Shown in pieces: positions 30,942 to 39,992 of a stretch of DNA of 64,000 nt (its first letter is position 1; the number at the start of each line of letters is the position of its first letter). The DNA lies in the NCBI GenBank assembly GCA_963844055.1, contig CAWJMN010000001.1, forward strand, positions 3,596,001 through 3,660,000. The letters are read 5' to 3'. Source of the stretch: CAWJMN01 sp963844055. GTDB lineage: Bacteria; Planctomycetota; Planctomycetia; Pirellulales; Pirellulaceae. The notes under the pieces were generated by a model. The model worked only from the letters and a program-made list of their open reading frames with translations, had not been told where the DNA came from and ran no database searches. The position numbers and the translations under genes were made by a program.

Positions 30942-31298
30942 TTGAACCCCTTCCCATCGTTCTCCCTGCTCGTCATCAAAACGCATCAACGCGAAACGCT
31001 GTGCCGCTTTTACGAAACCATGGGAATTACCTTTACGGAAGAGCAGCACGGCAAGGGTCCGGTGCATTCTGTTGGGCAGCTGGGAGAGATGGTGATGGAG
31101 ATTTACCCTCTGCACCCTGACGCCACGACAGATACAACCACGCGATTGGGGTTCCAGGTGGAATCGCTTGATGCCGTTTTGGGAAATCTCGCGAAGCATG
31201 ATGCGAAGGTGGTAACGGCAGCCAAAGAAACACCCTGGGGCTACCGCGCGGTGGTGCTTGATCCCGATGGAAGAAGTGTGGAGCTTTGCCAAAGCTAA
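30942..31298 (+). CDS. VOC (glyoxalase/dioxygenase-fold) family protein
   Basis: This 118-residue protein starts at TTG 30942, 6 bases after GGAG. RETLCRFYETMGITF and WGYRAVVLDPDGRSVELCQ form the paired beta-alpha-beta-beta-beta modules of the VOC fold, and the C-terminal Glu in VELCQ is a typical metal ligand. VOC proteins act as lyases, dioxygenases or antibiotic-binding proteins; no activity can be assigned. It ends the cassette-like region. Confidence 0.75.
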   Translation: MNPFPSFSLLVIKTHQRETLCRFYETMGITFTEEQHGKGPVHSVGQLGEMVMEIYPLHPDATTDTTTRLGFQVESLDAVLGNLAKHDAKVVTAAKETPWGYRAVVLDPDGRSVELCQS

Positions 31299-31312
31299 GC
31301 AATGAGCTTCTT

Positions 31313-31333
31313 CGTGGATAAATATGTGGATAA
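31313..31333. promoter_or_regulatory. Two DnaA-box-like 9-mers
   Basis: CGTGGATAA (31313-31321) and TGTGGATAA (31325-31333) lie 12 bases apart. The second is a perfect DnaA box (complement TTATCCACA). They sit between a VOC gene and yidD-rnpA, a pair often near bacterial origins. Only two boxes are present and dnaA, dnaN and rpmH are absent, so an origin is not established. Confidence 0.45.
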
Positions 31334-31391
31334 GCATTTCACAGGGGAATGACCGGGTGCTAACGCTTCCGGCTCTGAAAATGCAAAATAC

Positions 31392-31631
31392 TTATGGAAA
31401 ATCCTCGCCGCCGGGGGACCAGGGGTGGCAGCGAAGGATGCGTAAGAGGCCACGCCAAGAGCCGACAATCAGCCCGTACTTTTGTACGGCCAGGATGTAG
31501 TACTTGCTGCACGAAGGATGGAATCGGCAGTTGCGCCCCAGCCAAGGGCTAATGAAAAGTTGGTACAGCCGTACAAGGCCAATCGCCGCCTGGGCAGGTA
31601 GGCGAACAAGCTGCGGCAAAAGCCCCCTCAT
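31392..31631 (-). CDS. yidD: YidD, membrane protein insertion efficiency factor
   Basis: This 79-residue protein has LFISPWLGRNCRFHPSCSKY, the invariant YidD signature with three Cys (one in RNCRF, one in PSCS and one near LLRILRCHP). YidD assists YidC in inserting inner-membrane proteins. Its start overlaps the rnpA stop by four bases (ATGA), the usual rnpA-yidD arrangement. Confidence 0.92.
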   Translation of the reverse strand: MRGLLPQLVRLPAQAAIGLVRLYQLFISPWLGRNCRFHPSCSKYYILAVQKYGLIVGSWRGLLRILRCHPWSPGGEDFP

Positions 31632-32107
31632 TGCCCTTCGCCTTTGCCGGTCGCTGGCTTTTTGCCGCCACCACGTCCACGCCCCGGATGAGGCGCTCGG
31701 CCAGAATGACCGCTATCTCCGGCCGTAGAGACCTTTCGGTACAGCCGGCGGGAAATGCTGATCAAAGCCCGCGTGACCTTTTCCAAGTCTGGCGTCGCCC
31801 CTTGCTGGGGCCGGGCAACCAAGTCGAGCCCGATGGGCAGCTGCGCGATCGACTGACGAAAGGCCTCTCGCAAAATACGCTTCCAACGATTGCGTACGAC
31901 GGCGTTTCCGACCTTGCGAGAAATGCTCAGCCCCAGCCGCGTAGCAAGTGGGTTGCCCGCTTCGTCAGCATGACGAGCGCCATTCATGATCAGCATTTCG
32001 TCGGCCGCAAAAAAACGAGCGCCAAAGACACGATCGAACTCAGCCGGCGTTAGCAGGCGCATCCCCTTCGTAAATCTTGCGCGGCCCGCCATGGGTTGGC
32101 AACTCAC
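31628..32107 (-). CDS. rnpA: Ribonuclease P protein component
   Basis: This protein of up to 159 residues contains RLGLSISRKVGNAVVRNRWK, the RNR motif of RnpA that contacts RNase P RNA, and FTKGMRLLTPAEF at the start. It matures tRNA 5' ends together with the RNA subunit. A GTG at 32107 overlaps the previous stop as GTGA; an ATG 15 bases later (32092) is the alternative start. The C-terminal 35 residues are Gly/Arg/Lys-rich, longer than usual. The rpmH gene, normally just upstream, is replaced here by a small membrane protein gene. Confidence 0.92.
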   Translation of the reverse strand: MSCQPMAGRARFTKGMRLLTPAEFDRVFGARFFAADEMLIMNGARHADEAGNPLATRLGLSISRKVGNAVVRNRWKRILREAFRQSIAQLPIGLDLVARPQQGATPDLEKVTRALISISRRLYRKVSTAGDSGHSGRAPHPGRGRGGGKKPATGKGEGQ

Positions 32108-32379
32108 TGGTTTTGCGATTTGGTAGGACGATCAGGAGAAGACTTCGAAGCTAGGTCACTCGGCCGATCCAGGCTATGCATATAGCGACGTGTCATCCGG
32201 CCGCCGAGCAAGATCATGAATATCGCGCCAAAGCCCAAGATAACCAGCCCGGCCACTGCCGCGAGCATCTTCACACGAGCGGCACCTGCATCAGGAGGCA
32301 GGCCAGTCGCTTGCTGCGCCAAAAGTTGGCAGCAGAAAACCATCCGCGAGCTGACATCCACCCAAGCAGGATTTACCAC
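32104..32379 (-). CDS. Small single-pass membrane protein
   Basis: This 91-residue protein starts at GTG 32379, which overlaps the DnaJ-like stop by 7 bases. It has one hydrophobic helix (AVAGLVILGFGAIFMILLGG, residues about 41-60), followed by a basic RRY and a Ser/Lys tail. The function is unknown. It is fixed between dnaJ-like and rnpA, and four-base overlaps on its downstream side suggest one transcript. Confidence 0.55.
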   Translation of the reverse strand: MVNPAWVDVSSRMVFCCQLLAQQATGLPPDAGAARVKMLAAVAGLVILGFGAIFMILLGGRMTRRYMHSLDRPSDLASKSSPDRPTKSQNQ

Positions 32380-33323
32380 GTGAAGTCCTTACGAGGTTCT
32401 AGGCCACTTCGCTCTTCCAATTGCTTGACGAGCTTTTGGCTTTCTTCATCCAAGCTTTTGGGAATGACAAGCTGCACTTCGGCATAGAGGTCGCCCGCCG
32501 TGCCATCCTTAAGACGAACGCCATAGCCCTTGGCCCGAATCCGCTTGCCGCTCGAAGTGCCAGCAGGAATGGAAAGGGTGATCACACCCCAAGGGGTTGG
32601 AACATCAACCTTGCTGCCCAGCGCCGCCTCACCGAGCGTGATCGGCAATTTGACAATGAGGTCATTCCCTTCGCGTACATAGTACGAATGCCGTTTGACC
32701 GAAATCTCGACAAGTAGGTCTCCCGCTGGTCCACCCGAAGGTGAGGGCTCTCCTTGACCACGGAGGCGAATCACCTTGCCCGACTCAATCGCCGGAGGAA
32801 CTTTGACGGTAATCGTCTCTGGATTGCCATCGCGGGCTAGGCGGATCGATATCTCGCCGCCGGTGATTGACGTTTGAAACGGAACTTCCGTAACGGTGCG
32901 GAGGTCGTGCCCTGGCATTTGGGCGCGTCCGCGCCGACGCCGGCCGCCGTTCCCCTCCCCTGCCCCGCCGCCACCAAATTGGCGCAGGATGTCTTCAAAT
33001 CCGCCAAAGCCTCCCGGCCCAGCGCCACCGCCGCCAAACATCTGGGAAAAGTCAAAGCCAGGCGGAACTTGGCCCGCCCCAGGACCTCCCCCGGGCCCCA
33101 TCTGTTCAAATCCCGAGCCGAACTGGTCGTAGAGGGGACGCTTTTTTTCGTCGCTAAGAACGTCGTAAGCCTGCTGGACCTCCTGGAACTTGGCCTTGGC
33201 TGTCTTGTCGTCCGGGTTGAGATCGGGATGGTACTTTTTGGCCAGCTTACGATAGGCCTTTTTGATCTCGTCGTCGGAGGCACCGCGAGAAAGCCCCAAA
33301 ACTTGATAGTAGTCAGTACTCAT
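32373..33323 (-). CDS. DnaJ-like (CbpA-type) co-chaperone
   Basis: This protein of about 316 residues starts at ATG 33323. It has an N-terminal J-domain with HPD at residues 32-34, a Gly-rich linker, and a two-part C-terminal substrate-binding domain (VPPAIESGKVIRLRGQGEP, DVPTPWGVITLSIPAGTSSG). The CxxCxGxG zinc finger is absent, so it is a class II (CbpA-like) protein that stimulates DnaK ATPase. No dnaK is adjacent. It leads the leftward operon with rnpA and yidD. Confidence 0.85.
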   Translation of the reverse strand: MSTDYYQVLGLSRGASDDEIKKAYRKLAKKYHPDLNPDDKTAKAKFQEVQQAYDVLSDEKKRPLYDQFGSGFEQMGPGGGPGAGQVPPGFDFSQMFGGGGAGPGGFGGFEDILRQFGGGGAGEGNGGRRRRGRAQMPGHDLRTVTEVPFQTSITGGEISIRLARDGNPETITVKVPPAIESGKVIRLRGQGEPSPSGGPAGDLLVEISVKRHSYYVREGNDLIVKLPITLGEAALGSKVDVPTPWGVITLSIPAGTSSGKRIRAKGYGVRLKDGTAGDLYAEVQLVIPKSLDEESQKLVKQLEERSGLEPRKDFTW

Positions 33324-33486
33324 GGATCGATTCAAAGATTTAGGCAGCAAATACTTACGGCACGGGAATCAGGCTCACACCGCGAGCAGACGTTTTTCCC
33401 ATGGTAAGATTGTAGGATGGATCGTGACTTGGCAAAACGGGCCGGGTCCCTGGTTCCTTTCTCGTTTTTGCGCAAAAGAATCCACG

Positions 33487-35208
33487 ATGCCAAGCCCCGA
33501 CGCCCCGATTTTGCCGTCTTTCGGACGTTTCTTCCGCCCGCTGCCGTGGTTTACGGCCTGGCTAGGGGCAGTCCTTGCCCTGTGTAGCGGCTGGGAAACG
33601 ACTTGGGGGGCTGGTAAAGGGGAACTGGAATTGCGAGCGGTCGACAGCGAGACGGGACTTCCGATCGCCATTCGCATGCATTTGAAGGATCCCAAAGGAA
33701 AACCGGTAAAACCTCCCAAGGTTCCCTTTTACCAGGACCATTTCCTGCTGGAGGGGACACTGGTGCTAAAGCTGGGCGAAGGGACCTACACGTTTGAAGC
33801 CGAACGAGGCCCCGAGTACAAGATTCGCACCGGCTCTTTCATCATCGAACGAACCGCGACCGACAACCACCCGATTGTGATGGAACGGTTCGTCGACATG
33901 GCCAAAGAGGGCTGGTGGTCGGGCGACCTGCACCTGCGGCGCGAAGAAGCCAATCTTCGGCCGCTTCTACTGGCCGAGGATCTGCATGTGGCCCCGGTGC
34001 TGACCTGGGATGTGACGGCCGAAAACGCCAAAGGAAACGGCGCAGACAAAGAGGACGCCGAAGCCACCGAAAAGAAGCCTGCCAAAGAGCCTAGTGCCGA
34101 ACCGATCAAGTTTGGCGACAACCGCTACTATTCGCTGTTATCGGGGGCCGATGATCGTGCGGGAGGAAGGATGCTGTTCTTGAATGCTGCCCGTCCGGCG
34201 ATTGCAACAAAGATCACGCCCGACTTTCCCTCGGTAACAACGCTGATGCAAGGTGCTTGGCAAGAGAATGTCAGCCACTTTTCCGCCAGCCGTGCATCGG
34301 CTTGGGATATGCCGGTGTGGGTGGCCAGTGGTCGGCTGGATTCGCTACAGATTTTGCATTCGCAAATGTTACGCGACGTTCCGGCAGGACTTCCCATGCC
34401 GCCCAAAGGGGCTGCGCCACCACGCACAGCAACGGCTGCTAAGGGGGCGAATCTGGATAGCGATCACCCACGCGACACGGTCCGCTTTCGTGGCGACCAG
34501 GGAATGGCTCGCTTTCAAGAGAACGTCTACTTTCAGCTACTCAACTGTGGCCTGCGGATCTCCCCCGCAGCAGGTTCTGGCGCGGGAGATGTCGCCAACC
34601 CTGCGGGCTATAACCGTGTGTATGTTTATTGCGGCGAAGACTTCACTTGGGAAAACTGGTGGCGTGGGCTGAAGCAAGGGCGCGTGATGGTGACCAATGG
34701 CCCGATGCTTTTGCCACGGGTGAAGTCGACCCCCAAGTTAGCGCAGGCCGACCCGCAAGGAGAGCTTCCTGGCCAAGTCTTTCAAGTGGAACAAGGGGGC
34801 GCCATCGACCTGAATGTTTCGCTCAACCTTTCTACACGTGAAAAGATCGAGTACCTAGACATCATCAAGAATGGCGAGCTGATTGAACAAGTGCGGCTCG
34901 ACAAATGGGCAGCAGCTGGTGGCAAATTGCCCCCGGTCCTGTTTGATGAATCGGGCTGGCTCATGATTCGTGCGGTTACGAATAACCCGACATCGTACCG
35001 TGCGGCCTATGCCGGCCCGTACTATGTGGAGGTGGGATACAAGCCGCGAGTTAGCAAGGCAAGTGCCCAGTACTTTTTGGACTGGGTGACGGAACGTGCC
35101 AAACGCCTTTCCATTGAGGACAAGGAGCAGCGAGAAGAAGCCCTGATCCCGCTGCGAAAGGCTCGCGATTTTTGGAAGGCCAAGGTCGACGAGGCCAACG
35201 CCCCGTAA
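33487..35208 (+). CDS. Secreted CehA/McbA-like protein
   Basis: This 573-residue protein starts at ATG 33487. It has an N-terminal hydrophobic segment that may be a signal peptide, and then an immunoglobulin-like domain (GELELRAVDSETGLPIAIRM). A GWWSGDLHLRRE segment follows, which resembles the PHP-domain entry of CehA/McbA metallo-hydrolases. The expected run of downstream metal-binding His residues is not clear in the middle, so activity is uncertain. Near the C-terminus is a VELNVS/IEYLDIIKNG beta-sandwich. It is a typical planctomycete exported protein whose substrate is unknown. Confidence 0.6.
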   Translation: MPSPDAPILPSFGRFFRPLPWFTAWLGAVLALCSGWETTWGAGKGELELRAVDSETGLPIAIRMHLKDPKGKPVKPPKVPFYQDHFLLEGTLVLKLGEGTYTFEAERGPEYKIRTGSFIIERTATDNHPIVMERFVDMAKEGWWSGDLHLRREEANLRPLLLAEDLHVAPVLTWDVTAENAKGNGADKEDAEATEKKPAKEPSAEPIKFGDNRYYSLLSGADDRAGGRMLFLNAARPAIATKITPDFPSVTTLMQGAWQENVSHFSASRASAWDMPVWVASGRLDSLQILHSQMLRDVPAGLPMPPKGAAPPRTATAAKGANLDSDHPRDTVRFRGDQGMARFQENVYFQLLNCGLRISPAAGSGAGDVANPAGYNRVYVYCGEDFTWENWWRGLKQGRVMVTNGPMLLPRVKSTPKLAQADPQGELPGQVFQVEQGGAIDLNVSLNLSTREKIEYLDIIKNGELIEQVRLDKWAAAGGKLPPVLFDESGWLMIRAVTNNPTSYRAAYAGPYYVEVGYKPRVSKASAQYFLDWVTERAKRLSIEDKEQREEALIPLRKARDFWKAKVDEANAP

Positions 35209-35371
35209 TCGCGATTTTGTCAGAGAAAATAGGCCGTACTGCCATCCCTGGGTGCTGGTAGGCCCCTCCCCTGCCCCAATTCTGCAAAAGGAAGATAGCG
35301 GTTAAACTAGACCGTTTGTGCAGGTGGCGTTCTGCTGCCGCAACGGGGATTTTTGGAACGTGCAGACGCGT

Positions 35372-36259
35372 ATGAAGGCTGACTGGAAAAGTTTGTATCC
35401 CTTTGCCTCCCATGAGATGAGGCTTAGCGACGGCGTACGCCTGCACTATGTGGACGAAGGTTCCGGCGATCCTTTGCTGTTTGTCCATGGCAATCCGACC
35501 TGGTCGTTTTACTATCGGAACCTGATCACGGCGTTTCGTGGTACGAATCGCACGGTTGCGGTGGACCATATTGGATGCGGGCTTAGCGACAAGCCACAGG
35601 ACTATCCTTACAACCTGACACAGCATGTCGAAAACCTGGCGCAGCTCGTGCGCCACCTGGATCTAAAAAATTGCACCCTTTTGGCGCACGACTGGGGTGG
35701 CGCTATCGGCCTGGGGGCACTGCTCAAAGAGCGCGAGCGTTTTTCGCGGATCGTACTGTTCAATACGGGGGCATTTCCTCCGCCCTTTGTTCCGTTACGC
35801 ATCGCAGCCTGCCGGATTCCTGGGCTTGGCAACTGGGGAATGCGACAGCTGAACCTGTTCGCCCGAGCCGCACTGGTGATGGCAACGGAAAAGCGAGATC
35901 GATTCACCCCCGAAGTGTGTGCCGGCCTGCTTGCGCCGTATGACAACTGGAACAACCGTGTAGCCATCAGCCGATTTGTACAAGACATTCCCCGAAGCCC
36001 GAGCCATCCCACTTGGAAGAAGCTGGCCGAGATTGAGGCTGGGCTTGCTGGCCTGGGCACCATGCCAATTTCGCTGATTTGGGGCATGAAGGACTGGTGC
36101 TTTAATCCGCAGTGCCTGGAGCGTTTCATCAGCCATTGGCCGCAAGCAGAAGTCCATCGCCTGGCCGACTGCGGACACTATGTCGTTGAGGATGCTTACG
36201 AACGGATCGTGCCGCTGCTTACCGACTTCTTCCAACGTAGGCCCGCCAATGCTTCGTAG
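35372..36259 (+). CDS. Haloalkane-dehalogenase-like alpha/beta hydrolase, OleB-like
   Basis: This 295-residue protein has HGNPTW (39-44), DHIGCGLSDKP (65-75) and the nucleophile elbow AHDWGG (105-110, Asp107), with an acidic residue and a final His in CGHYVVE. The Asp nucleophile with HGNPT and DW is shared by haloalkane dehalogenases and OleB, which decarboxylates beta-lactones in long-chain olefin synthesis. The HLD-III group containing OleB is frequent in planctomycetes. No oleA, oleC or oleD is adjacent, so the assignment is by sequence only. Its stop overlaps the next start. Confidence 0.7.
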   Translation: MKADWKSLYPFASHEMRLSDGVRLHYVDEGSGDPLLFVHGNPTWSFYYRNLITAFRGTNRTVAVDHIGCGLSDKPQDYPYNLTQHVENLAQLVRHLDLKNCTLLAHDWGGAIGLGALLKERERFSRIVLFNTGAFPPPFVPLRIAACRIPGLGNWGMRQLNLFARAALVMATEKRDRFTPEVCAGLLAPYDNWNNRVAISRFVQDIPRSPSHPTWKKLAEIEAGLAGLGTMPISLIWGMKDWCFNPQCLERFISHWPQAEVHRLADCGHYVVEDAYERIVPLLTDFFQRRPANAS

Positions 36260-37139
36260 CGAACTGGGCAACCCACTACTGGATTTGGGGCAATGCGCGA
36301 CGCTGGCATGCGTGCTGGAAGCTACGGCTCCTAAGGTTGGGAATGTTCATCGCGGCAGCGATTTTGACGACCTCACGTTTGCAGACTTCATGGCAAGCGC
36401 CGTGGCCATTGGCCCTGCCATGAGCATGGCGGCCAAGCAAACGGTCGGAAGTACGGTGCTGGCTGCCGTCACAGCCACGCGTCAGGTGGTGAACACCAAT
36501 ACGAATTTAGGCATCATCCTGCTTGTTTCACCACTGGCCAATGCTGCGGGACAGACGGGCCAGCAAAGTGTGCAATCGATTGCCGAGCGCGTAAAACAAA
36601 CGCTGGCAAGTTTGACGCCGCAGGATAGCCGCGATGTCTATGCCGGCATTCGCCTGGCCATGCCCGGCGGCATGGGGAAGGTCTCCAAAATGGATGTGTC
36701 GGAAGTCGACGCACCCTCCAACTTGCTATCCGCGATGGAAGACGCTGCAGAGCGAGACCTAATCGCGAAGCAGTACGTGACGAACTTTGCCTTGGTGTTT
36801 GATAAAGTGCTCCCTTACTTGCTGGATGGCCGCGACAAAGGTTGGAGCTTGACCGAACGGATCATCCGCACGCAGCTCCGCTTGCTAAGTGAACATCCCG
36901 ACAGCTTGATTGCCAGAAAATGCGGGCAGGAGACTGCCGAAGAGATATCGGTCTATGCGGGGCAAGTACTGTCGATGGGTGAGCCAGGTGATGAGATCTA
37001 TCATGGCGGACTGGCGGACTTGGATTTTTGGCTGCGAAGTGATGGCCATCGACGCAATCCTGGAACCACAGCAGACTTGATCGCGGCCGGACTATTTTTG
37101 GGGCTGGTGACGGGAATGATCTTGCCCCCTTATCAGTAG
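36249..37139 (+). CDS. Triphosphoribosyl-dephospho-CoA synthase (CitG) family protein
   Basis: This 296-residue protein has ATAPKVGNVHRGSDFDDLTF near the start, then NTNLGIILLVSPLA, and a C-terminal GTTADLIAAGLFLGLV, all typical of CitG/MdcB. No citrate-lyase or malonate-decarboxylase genes are near. In planctomycetes and methylotrophs CitG-like genes occur with tetrahydromethanopterin synthesis genes, and a pterin-synthase gene follows here, so a cofactor role in C1 metabolism is a reasonable inference. The ATG at 36249 overlaps the preceding gene by 11 bases. Confidence 0.75.
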   Translation: MLRSELGNPLLDLGQCATLACVLEATAPKVGNVHRGSDFDDLTFADFMASAVAIGPAMSMAAKQTVGSTVLAAVTATRQVVNTNTNLGIILLVSPLANAAGQTGQQSVQSIAERVKQTLASLTPQDSRDVYAGIRLAMPGGMGKVSKMDVSEVDAPSNLLSAMEDAAERDLIAKQYVTNFALVFDKVLPYLLDGRDKGWSLTERIIRTQLRLLSEHPDSLIARKCGQETAEEISVYAGQVLSMGEPGDEIYHGGLADLDFWLRSDGHRRNPGTTADLIAAGLFLGLVTGMILPPYQ

Positions 37140-37196
37140 TCGTCGCCACAGGTGGCACAGCAACTTTCCTTGTGAACTTCGATTGTCGAGGACATT

Positions 37197-37691
37197 ATGT
37201 TCGCTTCATTTTCGGTTGAACTCGACAAAGAGTACCATGTCTTTAGCGCGGCCCACTTCATCACGTTTGCAGGAAACATCTGCGAGCGCCTGCACGGGCA
37301 TAATTACCGAGTCAAGGTTGCCGTTCCAGGCCCCTTGGATGCCAACGCCTATGTGATCGACTTCATCCTGCTGCGTGATACGCTTAAAGGAATTGTGGAT
37401 GAACTCGACCACCGGATGCTTTTGCCTACCGCACATCCACTGATCAAGGTGGTCACGCATGAATCGGAGGTTGAAGTACGCTTCACCCCGGATAACCGTC
37501 GCTGGGTCTTTCCCGTCGGTGATTGTTTGATCCTGCCGATAGAGAACACCACGGCCGAACTCATGGCCCAATACATTGCCAAGCAATTGTTCGAACGTCT
37601 CCAAGCCAAGGGAGCTTTTGTGCCCGCCGAACTAGAGGTTGGCGTGGATGAAAACCATGGCCAATGGGGTATCTGCCGTCTGAAACGGTAA
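37197..37691 (+). CDS. 6-pyruvoyltetrahydropterin / 6-carboxytetrahydropterin synthase
   Basis: This 164-residue protein has a zinc site from H20 (SAAHF) and H33/H35 (LHGHNY), with catalytic Cys29 in ICERLHGHN. DELDHRMLLP and the terminal Glu (LEVGVDE) complete the fold. The family makes either 6-carboxytetrahydropterin (QueD, for queuosine) or pyruvoyl/other pterins. Lying 57 bases after the CitG-like gene it may belong to a tetrahydromethanopterin pathway rather than queuosine; no queC or queE is present. Confidence 0.8.
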   Translation: MFASFSVELDKEYHVFSAAHFITFAGNICERLHGHNYRVKVAVPGPLDANAYVIDFILLRDTLKGIVDELDHRMLLPTAHPLIKVVTHESEVEVRFTPDNRRWVFPVGDCLILPIENTTAELMAQYIAKQLFERLQAKGAFVPAELEVGVDENHGQWGICRLKR

Positions 37692-37872
37692 ATGCGGCCG
37701 ACCTTCTTCGCATGCTCAGCACGGCAGATTAGGCCTTGGCTGCTATCGCGTGACTTGCTACCTTCCGCCGCTGGATGATCGTCTGGATTGTGCTGCGCAC
37801 GATCCGTCAAAGACCGGCGCGAAAAGCCGAACCAGGCAGAATGCCTGTGAGTCGCAAAGCAAGGAATGCACG

Positions 37873-38622
37873 ATGGCGGATTTCAAAACACACATCGGAA
37901 CTAGCACGGTAGTAGGCATCGCCTACGGAGCCTACGGCTATTACCTTGGCGCGTCTCCACAATCCTGCATTTTGGCAGCCGGACTGTGCAGCGTGGCGGG
38001 GATGCTTCCCGATTTGGATAGCGAATCCGGAGCGCCAGTGCGCGAGATGAGCGCCTTTGCCGCTGCCGTGATTCCCATGCTGATGATTGAGCGATTTGAA
38101 TCCTTTGGCTGGTCACGCGAGATGATGGCCTGCGCAGCAGCGATCATTTATGTGACGGTTCGTTTTGGCCTACCAGCGATCTTTCGCAAATACACGGTTC
38201 ACCGAGGAATGTGGCACAGCATTCCCGCTTGCTTGATGTGCGGGCTGATTACATTCTTGCTGGTTGCTGGCCAAGATATGAATGTCCGGCTGTTTAAGGC
38301 GGGCGGCGTGATACTCGGCTTTATGACGCATCTCATCTTGGATGAGATTTGGAGTTTTGGAGTGCGTGGCGGGCGACTGAATGTAAAGCGCTCGTTTGGA
38401 ACCGCGCTAAAGCTGTTCGGCCGCGATCGGCTTGCCAACACATTCATTTGGGGGAAGCTGACGCTTTGCTCGCTACTTTCCATTGGCGATCCCATGCTCA
38501 TGCAGCGATACGGCCAAGATGTACGCTTTGGAGATAAGTCGCCGCAAGAAATCCTGGGACGTGCCCTCGAAATGGCAGGCATTCAGCGCCCGCATCAACC
38601 AAGCGACAACGTCAGTCGCTAG
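37873..38622 (+). CDS. YdjM-like membrane-bound metal-dependent hydrolase
   Basis: This 249-residue protein has several hydrophobic helices and the conserved motifs MLPDLDSE (metal-binding Asp), VHRGMWHSIP (paired His) and MTHLILDEIWS. These define the YdjM/DUF457 membrane-bound putative hydrolase family, one member of which is damage-induced in E. coli. The substrate is unknown. It is followed tail-to-tail by dtd, their 3' ends overlapping by 4 bases. Confidence 0.75.
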   Translation: MADFKTHIGTSTVVGIAYGAYGYYLGASPQSCILAAGLCSVAGMLPDLDSESGAPVREMSAFAAAVIPMLMIERFESFGWSREMMACAAAIIYVTVRFGLPAIFRKYTVHRGMWHSIPACLMCGLITFLLVAGQDMNVRLFKAGGVILGFMTHLILDEIWSFGVRGGRLNVKRSFGTALKLFGRDRLANTFIWGKLTLCSLLSIGDPMLMQRYGQDVRFGDKSPQEILGRALEMAGIQRPHQPSDNVSR

Positions 38623-39068
38623 AAGGCCTTTTTGCTGTCCAACAGGACGGTCACCGGCCCATCATTGACCAGTTCGACCTGCATGTTGGCGCAAAAGCGC
38701 CCCGTCTCGACAGGCATACCACTGCGGCGACAGGCGGCAACAAAAGCTTCGTAAAGCTCATTGGCAACTTCAGGGGGAGCGGCCGCGGTAAAGCTGGGGC
38801 GTCTACCTGAACGACAATCTGCCAGCAGCGTAAACTGGCTGATGACTAGCAAACCACCCTGCATATCGCTGGTGGAGAGGTTTGTCTTACCCGCTGCATC
38901 TTCAAACAGACGAAGATTGATAATCTTTTCGGCAAGTTGATCGGCATCGAGCTTTGTGTCCTCGTGGGCAACGCCCAGTAGGACCACCAGCCCCGTCCCA
39001 ATCTTTCCAATCACTTCGCCATCGACGCTAACTTGTGCTCGCGTGACGCGCTGAAGTACGGCCCTCAT
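38619..39068 (-). CDS. dtd: D-aminoacyl-tRNA deacylase
   Basis: This 149-residue protein has the family signatures QRVTRAQVSV, the SQFTLLADCRSGRRPSFT loop and the GPVT motif (NDGPVTVLLD) that recognises D-aminoacyl-tRNA. It hydrolyses D-amino acids mischarged on tRNAs. The start overlaps the stop of the upstream membrane protein gene (ATGA), and its 3' end converges on the YdjM-like gene. Confidence 0.92.
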   Translation of the reverse strand: MRAVLQRVTRAQVSVDGEVIGKIGTGLVVLLGVAHEDTKLDADQLAEKIINLRLFEDAAGKTNLSTSDMQGGLLVISQFTLLADCRSGRRPSFTAAAPPEVANELYEAFVAACRRSGMPVETGRFCANMQVELVNDGPVTVLLDSKKAF

Positions 39069-39793
39069 GCCATCACCTTGGGGACGATGTTCGTCGCTTT
39101 CCCTTGGCTTGCACGCACCTTCTCTACCTCGGCCAGGATTTGCTGGATCAGGCGATAGTTATCACCAATCCGCTGTGCCTGCACGTAAAACAGGTACATC
39201 AAAAAGATCATGCCCACAATCGCACCGGTATAGTGATAAACCACCCAACCGGCCGACTTGCCATGATTGAAAGGAACACTCGCGTCGGACAAGGCCCCCA
39301 GCGTAACCACCACGACCATTGTTAGCATTCCCATCAAGGCGAAGGGAAATGCGCAACGTTTAAGGTCGGCCCCTTCTTGTGCCAAACTGGGGGAAAGGCT
39401 GAAAGTGTCGACCACTTCCTTACACCAACGGCTGGTCCCAATAAAATAGGTGACCGTGATGCTGTTGACCAACACGACAAGGAGCGATGCCCCTACGCCA
39501 AGGAAAAAGTGGATCGACAGCCGGGAACGAGGCCCGCGAAATGCATTACGCGATTCTTCGTAAGCCTTTTGAGCCGCTTCTTTATCAGCCAGCGTACTTT
39601 TAGGATTGGAGTCAACCACACGCAGGTTTTTGGACGAATCCATCACCTCTTTGGCGACTGCGGAAAAGTCTCCGATGGCAAGACCTGCGACGAAATTGGC
39701 CCCTAACATGGCGATGGCGATGACCGCCAATACCGAAAATATCCGTTCCACGGCAAACCCTTCTTGATGGCTTTGCCCAGACGTTGAGGTCAC
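39065..39793 (-). CDS. Four-helix membrane protein, unknown
   Basis: This 242-residue protein has about four hydrophobic segments (around 15-40, 95-120, 148-170, 188-210) and a charged helical loop after the first (residues 45-90). A C-terminal cytosolic helix ends at a basic tail. I recognise no family. Co-translation with dtd (4-base overlap) is the only clue. Confidence 0.6.
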   Translation of the reverse strand: MTSTSGQSHQEGFAVERIFSVLAVIAIAMLGANFVAGLAIGDFSAVAKEVMDSSKNLRVVDSNPKSTLADKEAAQKAYEESRNAFRGPRSRLSIHFFLGVGASLLVVLVNSITVTYFIGTSRWCKEVVDTFSLSPSLAQEGADLKRCAFPFALMGMLTMVVVVTLGALSDASVPFNHGKSAGWVVYHYTGAIVGMIFLMYLFYVQAQRIGDNYRLIQQILAEVEKVRASQGKATNIVPKVMA

Positions 39794-39992
39794 TGACCCA
39801 GTCTGGGGCGTCTTTCGAGAGCATTCCTCTCGAACAGCAGGAGAATCCTTTAGTGTAAGAAGAACCGTTTTTGAGGGCCAGGGTGCAACAGGCTTACGGA
39901 AAGTATCCTCCCACCCCTAGGCTTTAGTGTGCGGGGCTTCTGTGCACACCGCACACCCTGACCTTCCGGGACAAATCCGTTAAAATGCTTCC

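Noticed and set aside
31313..31333. Definitive chromosomal origin
   Set aside because: Only two DnaA boxes and no dnaA, dnaN or rpmH; kept as a finding but not annotated as oriC.
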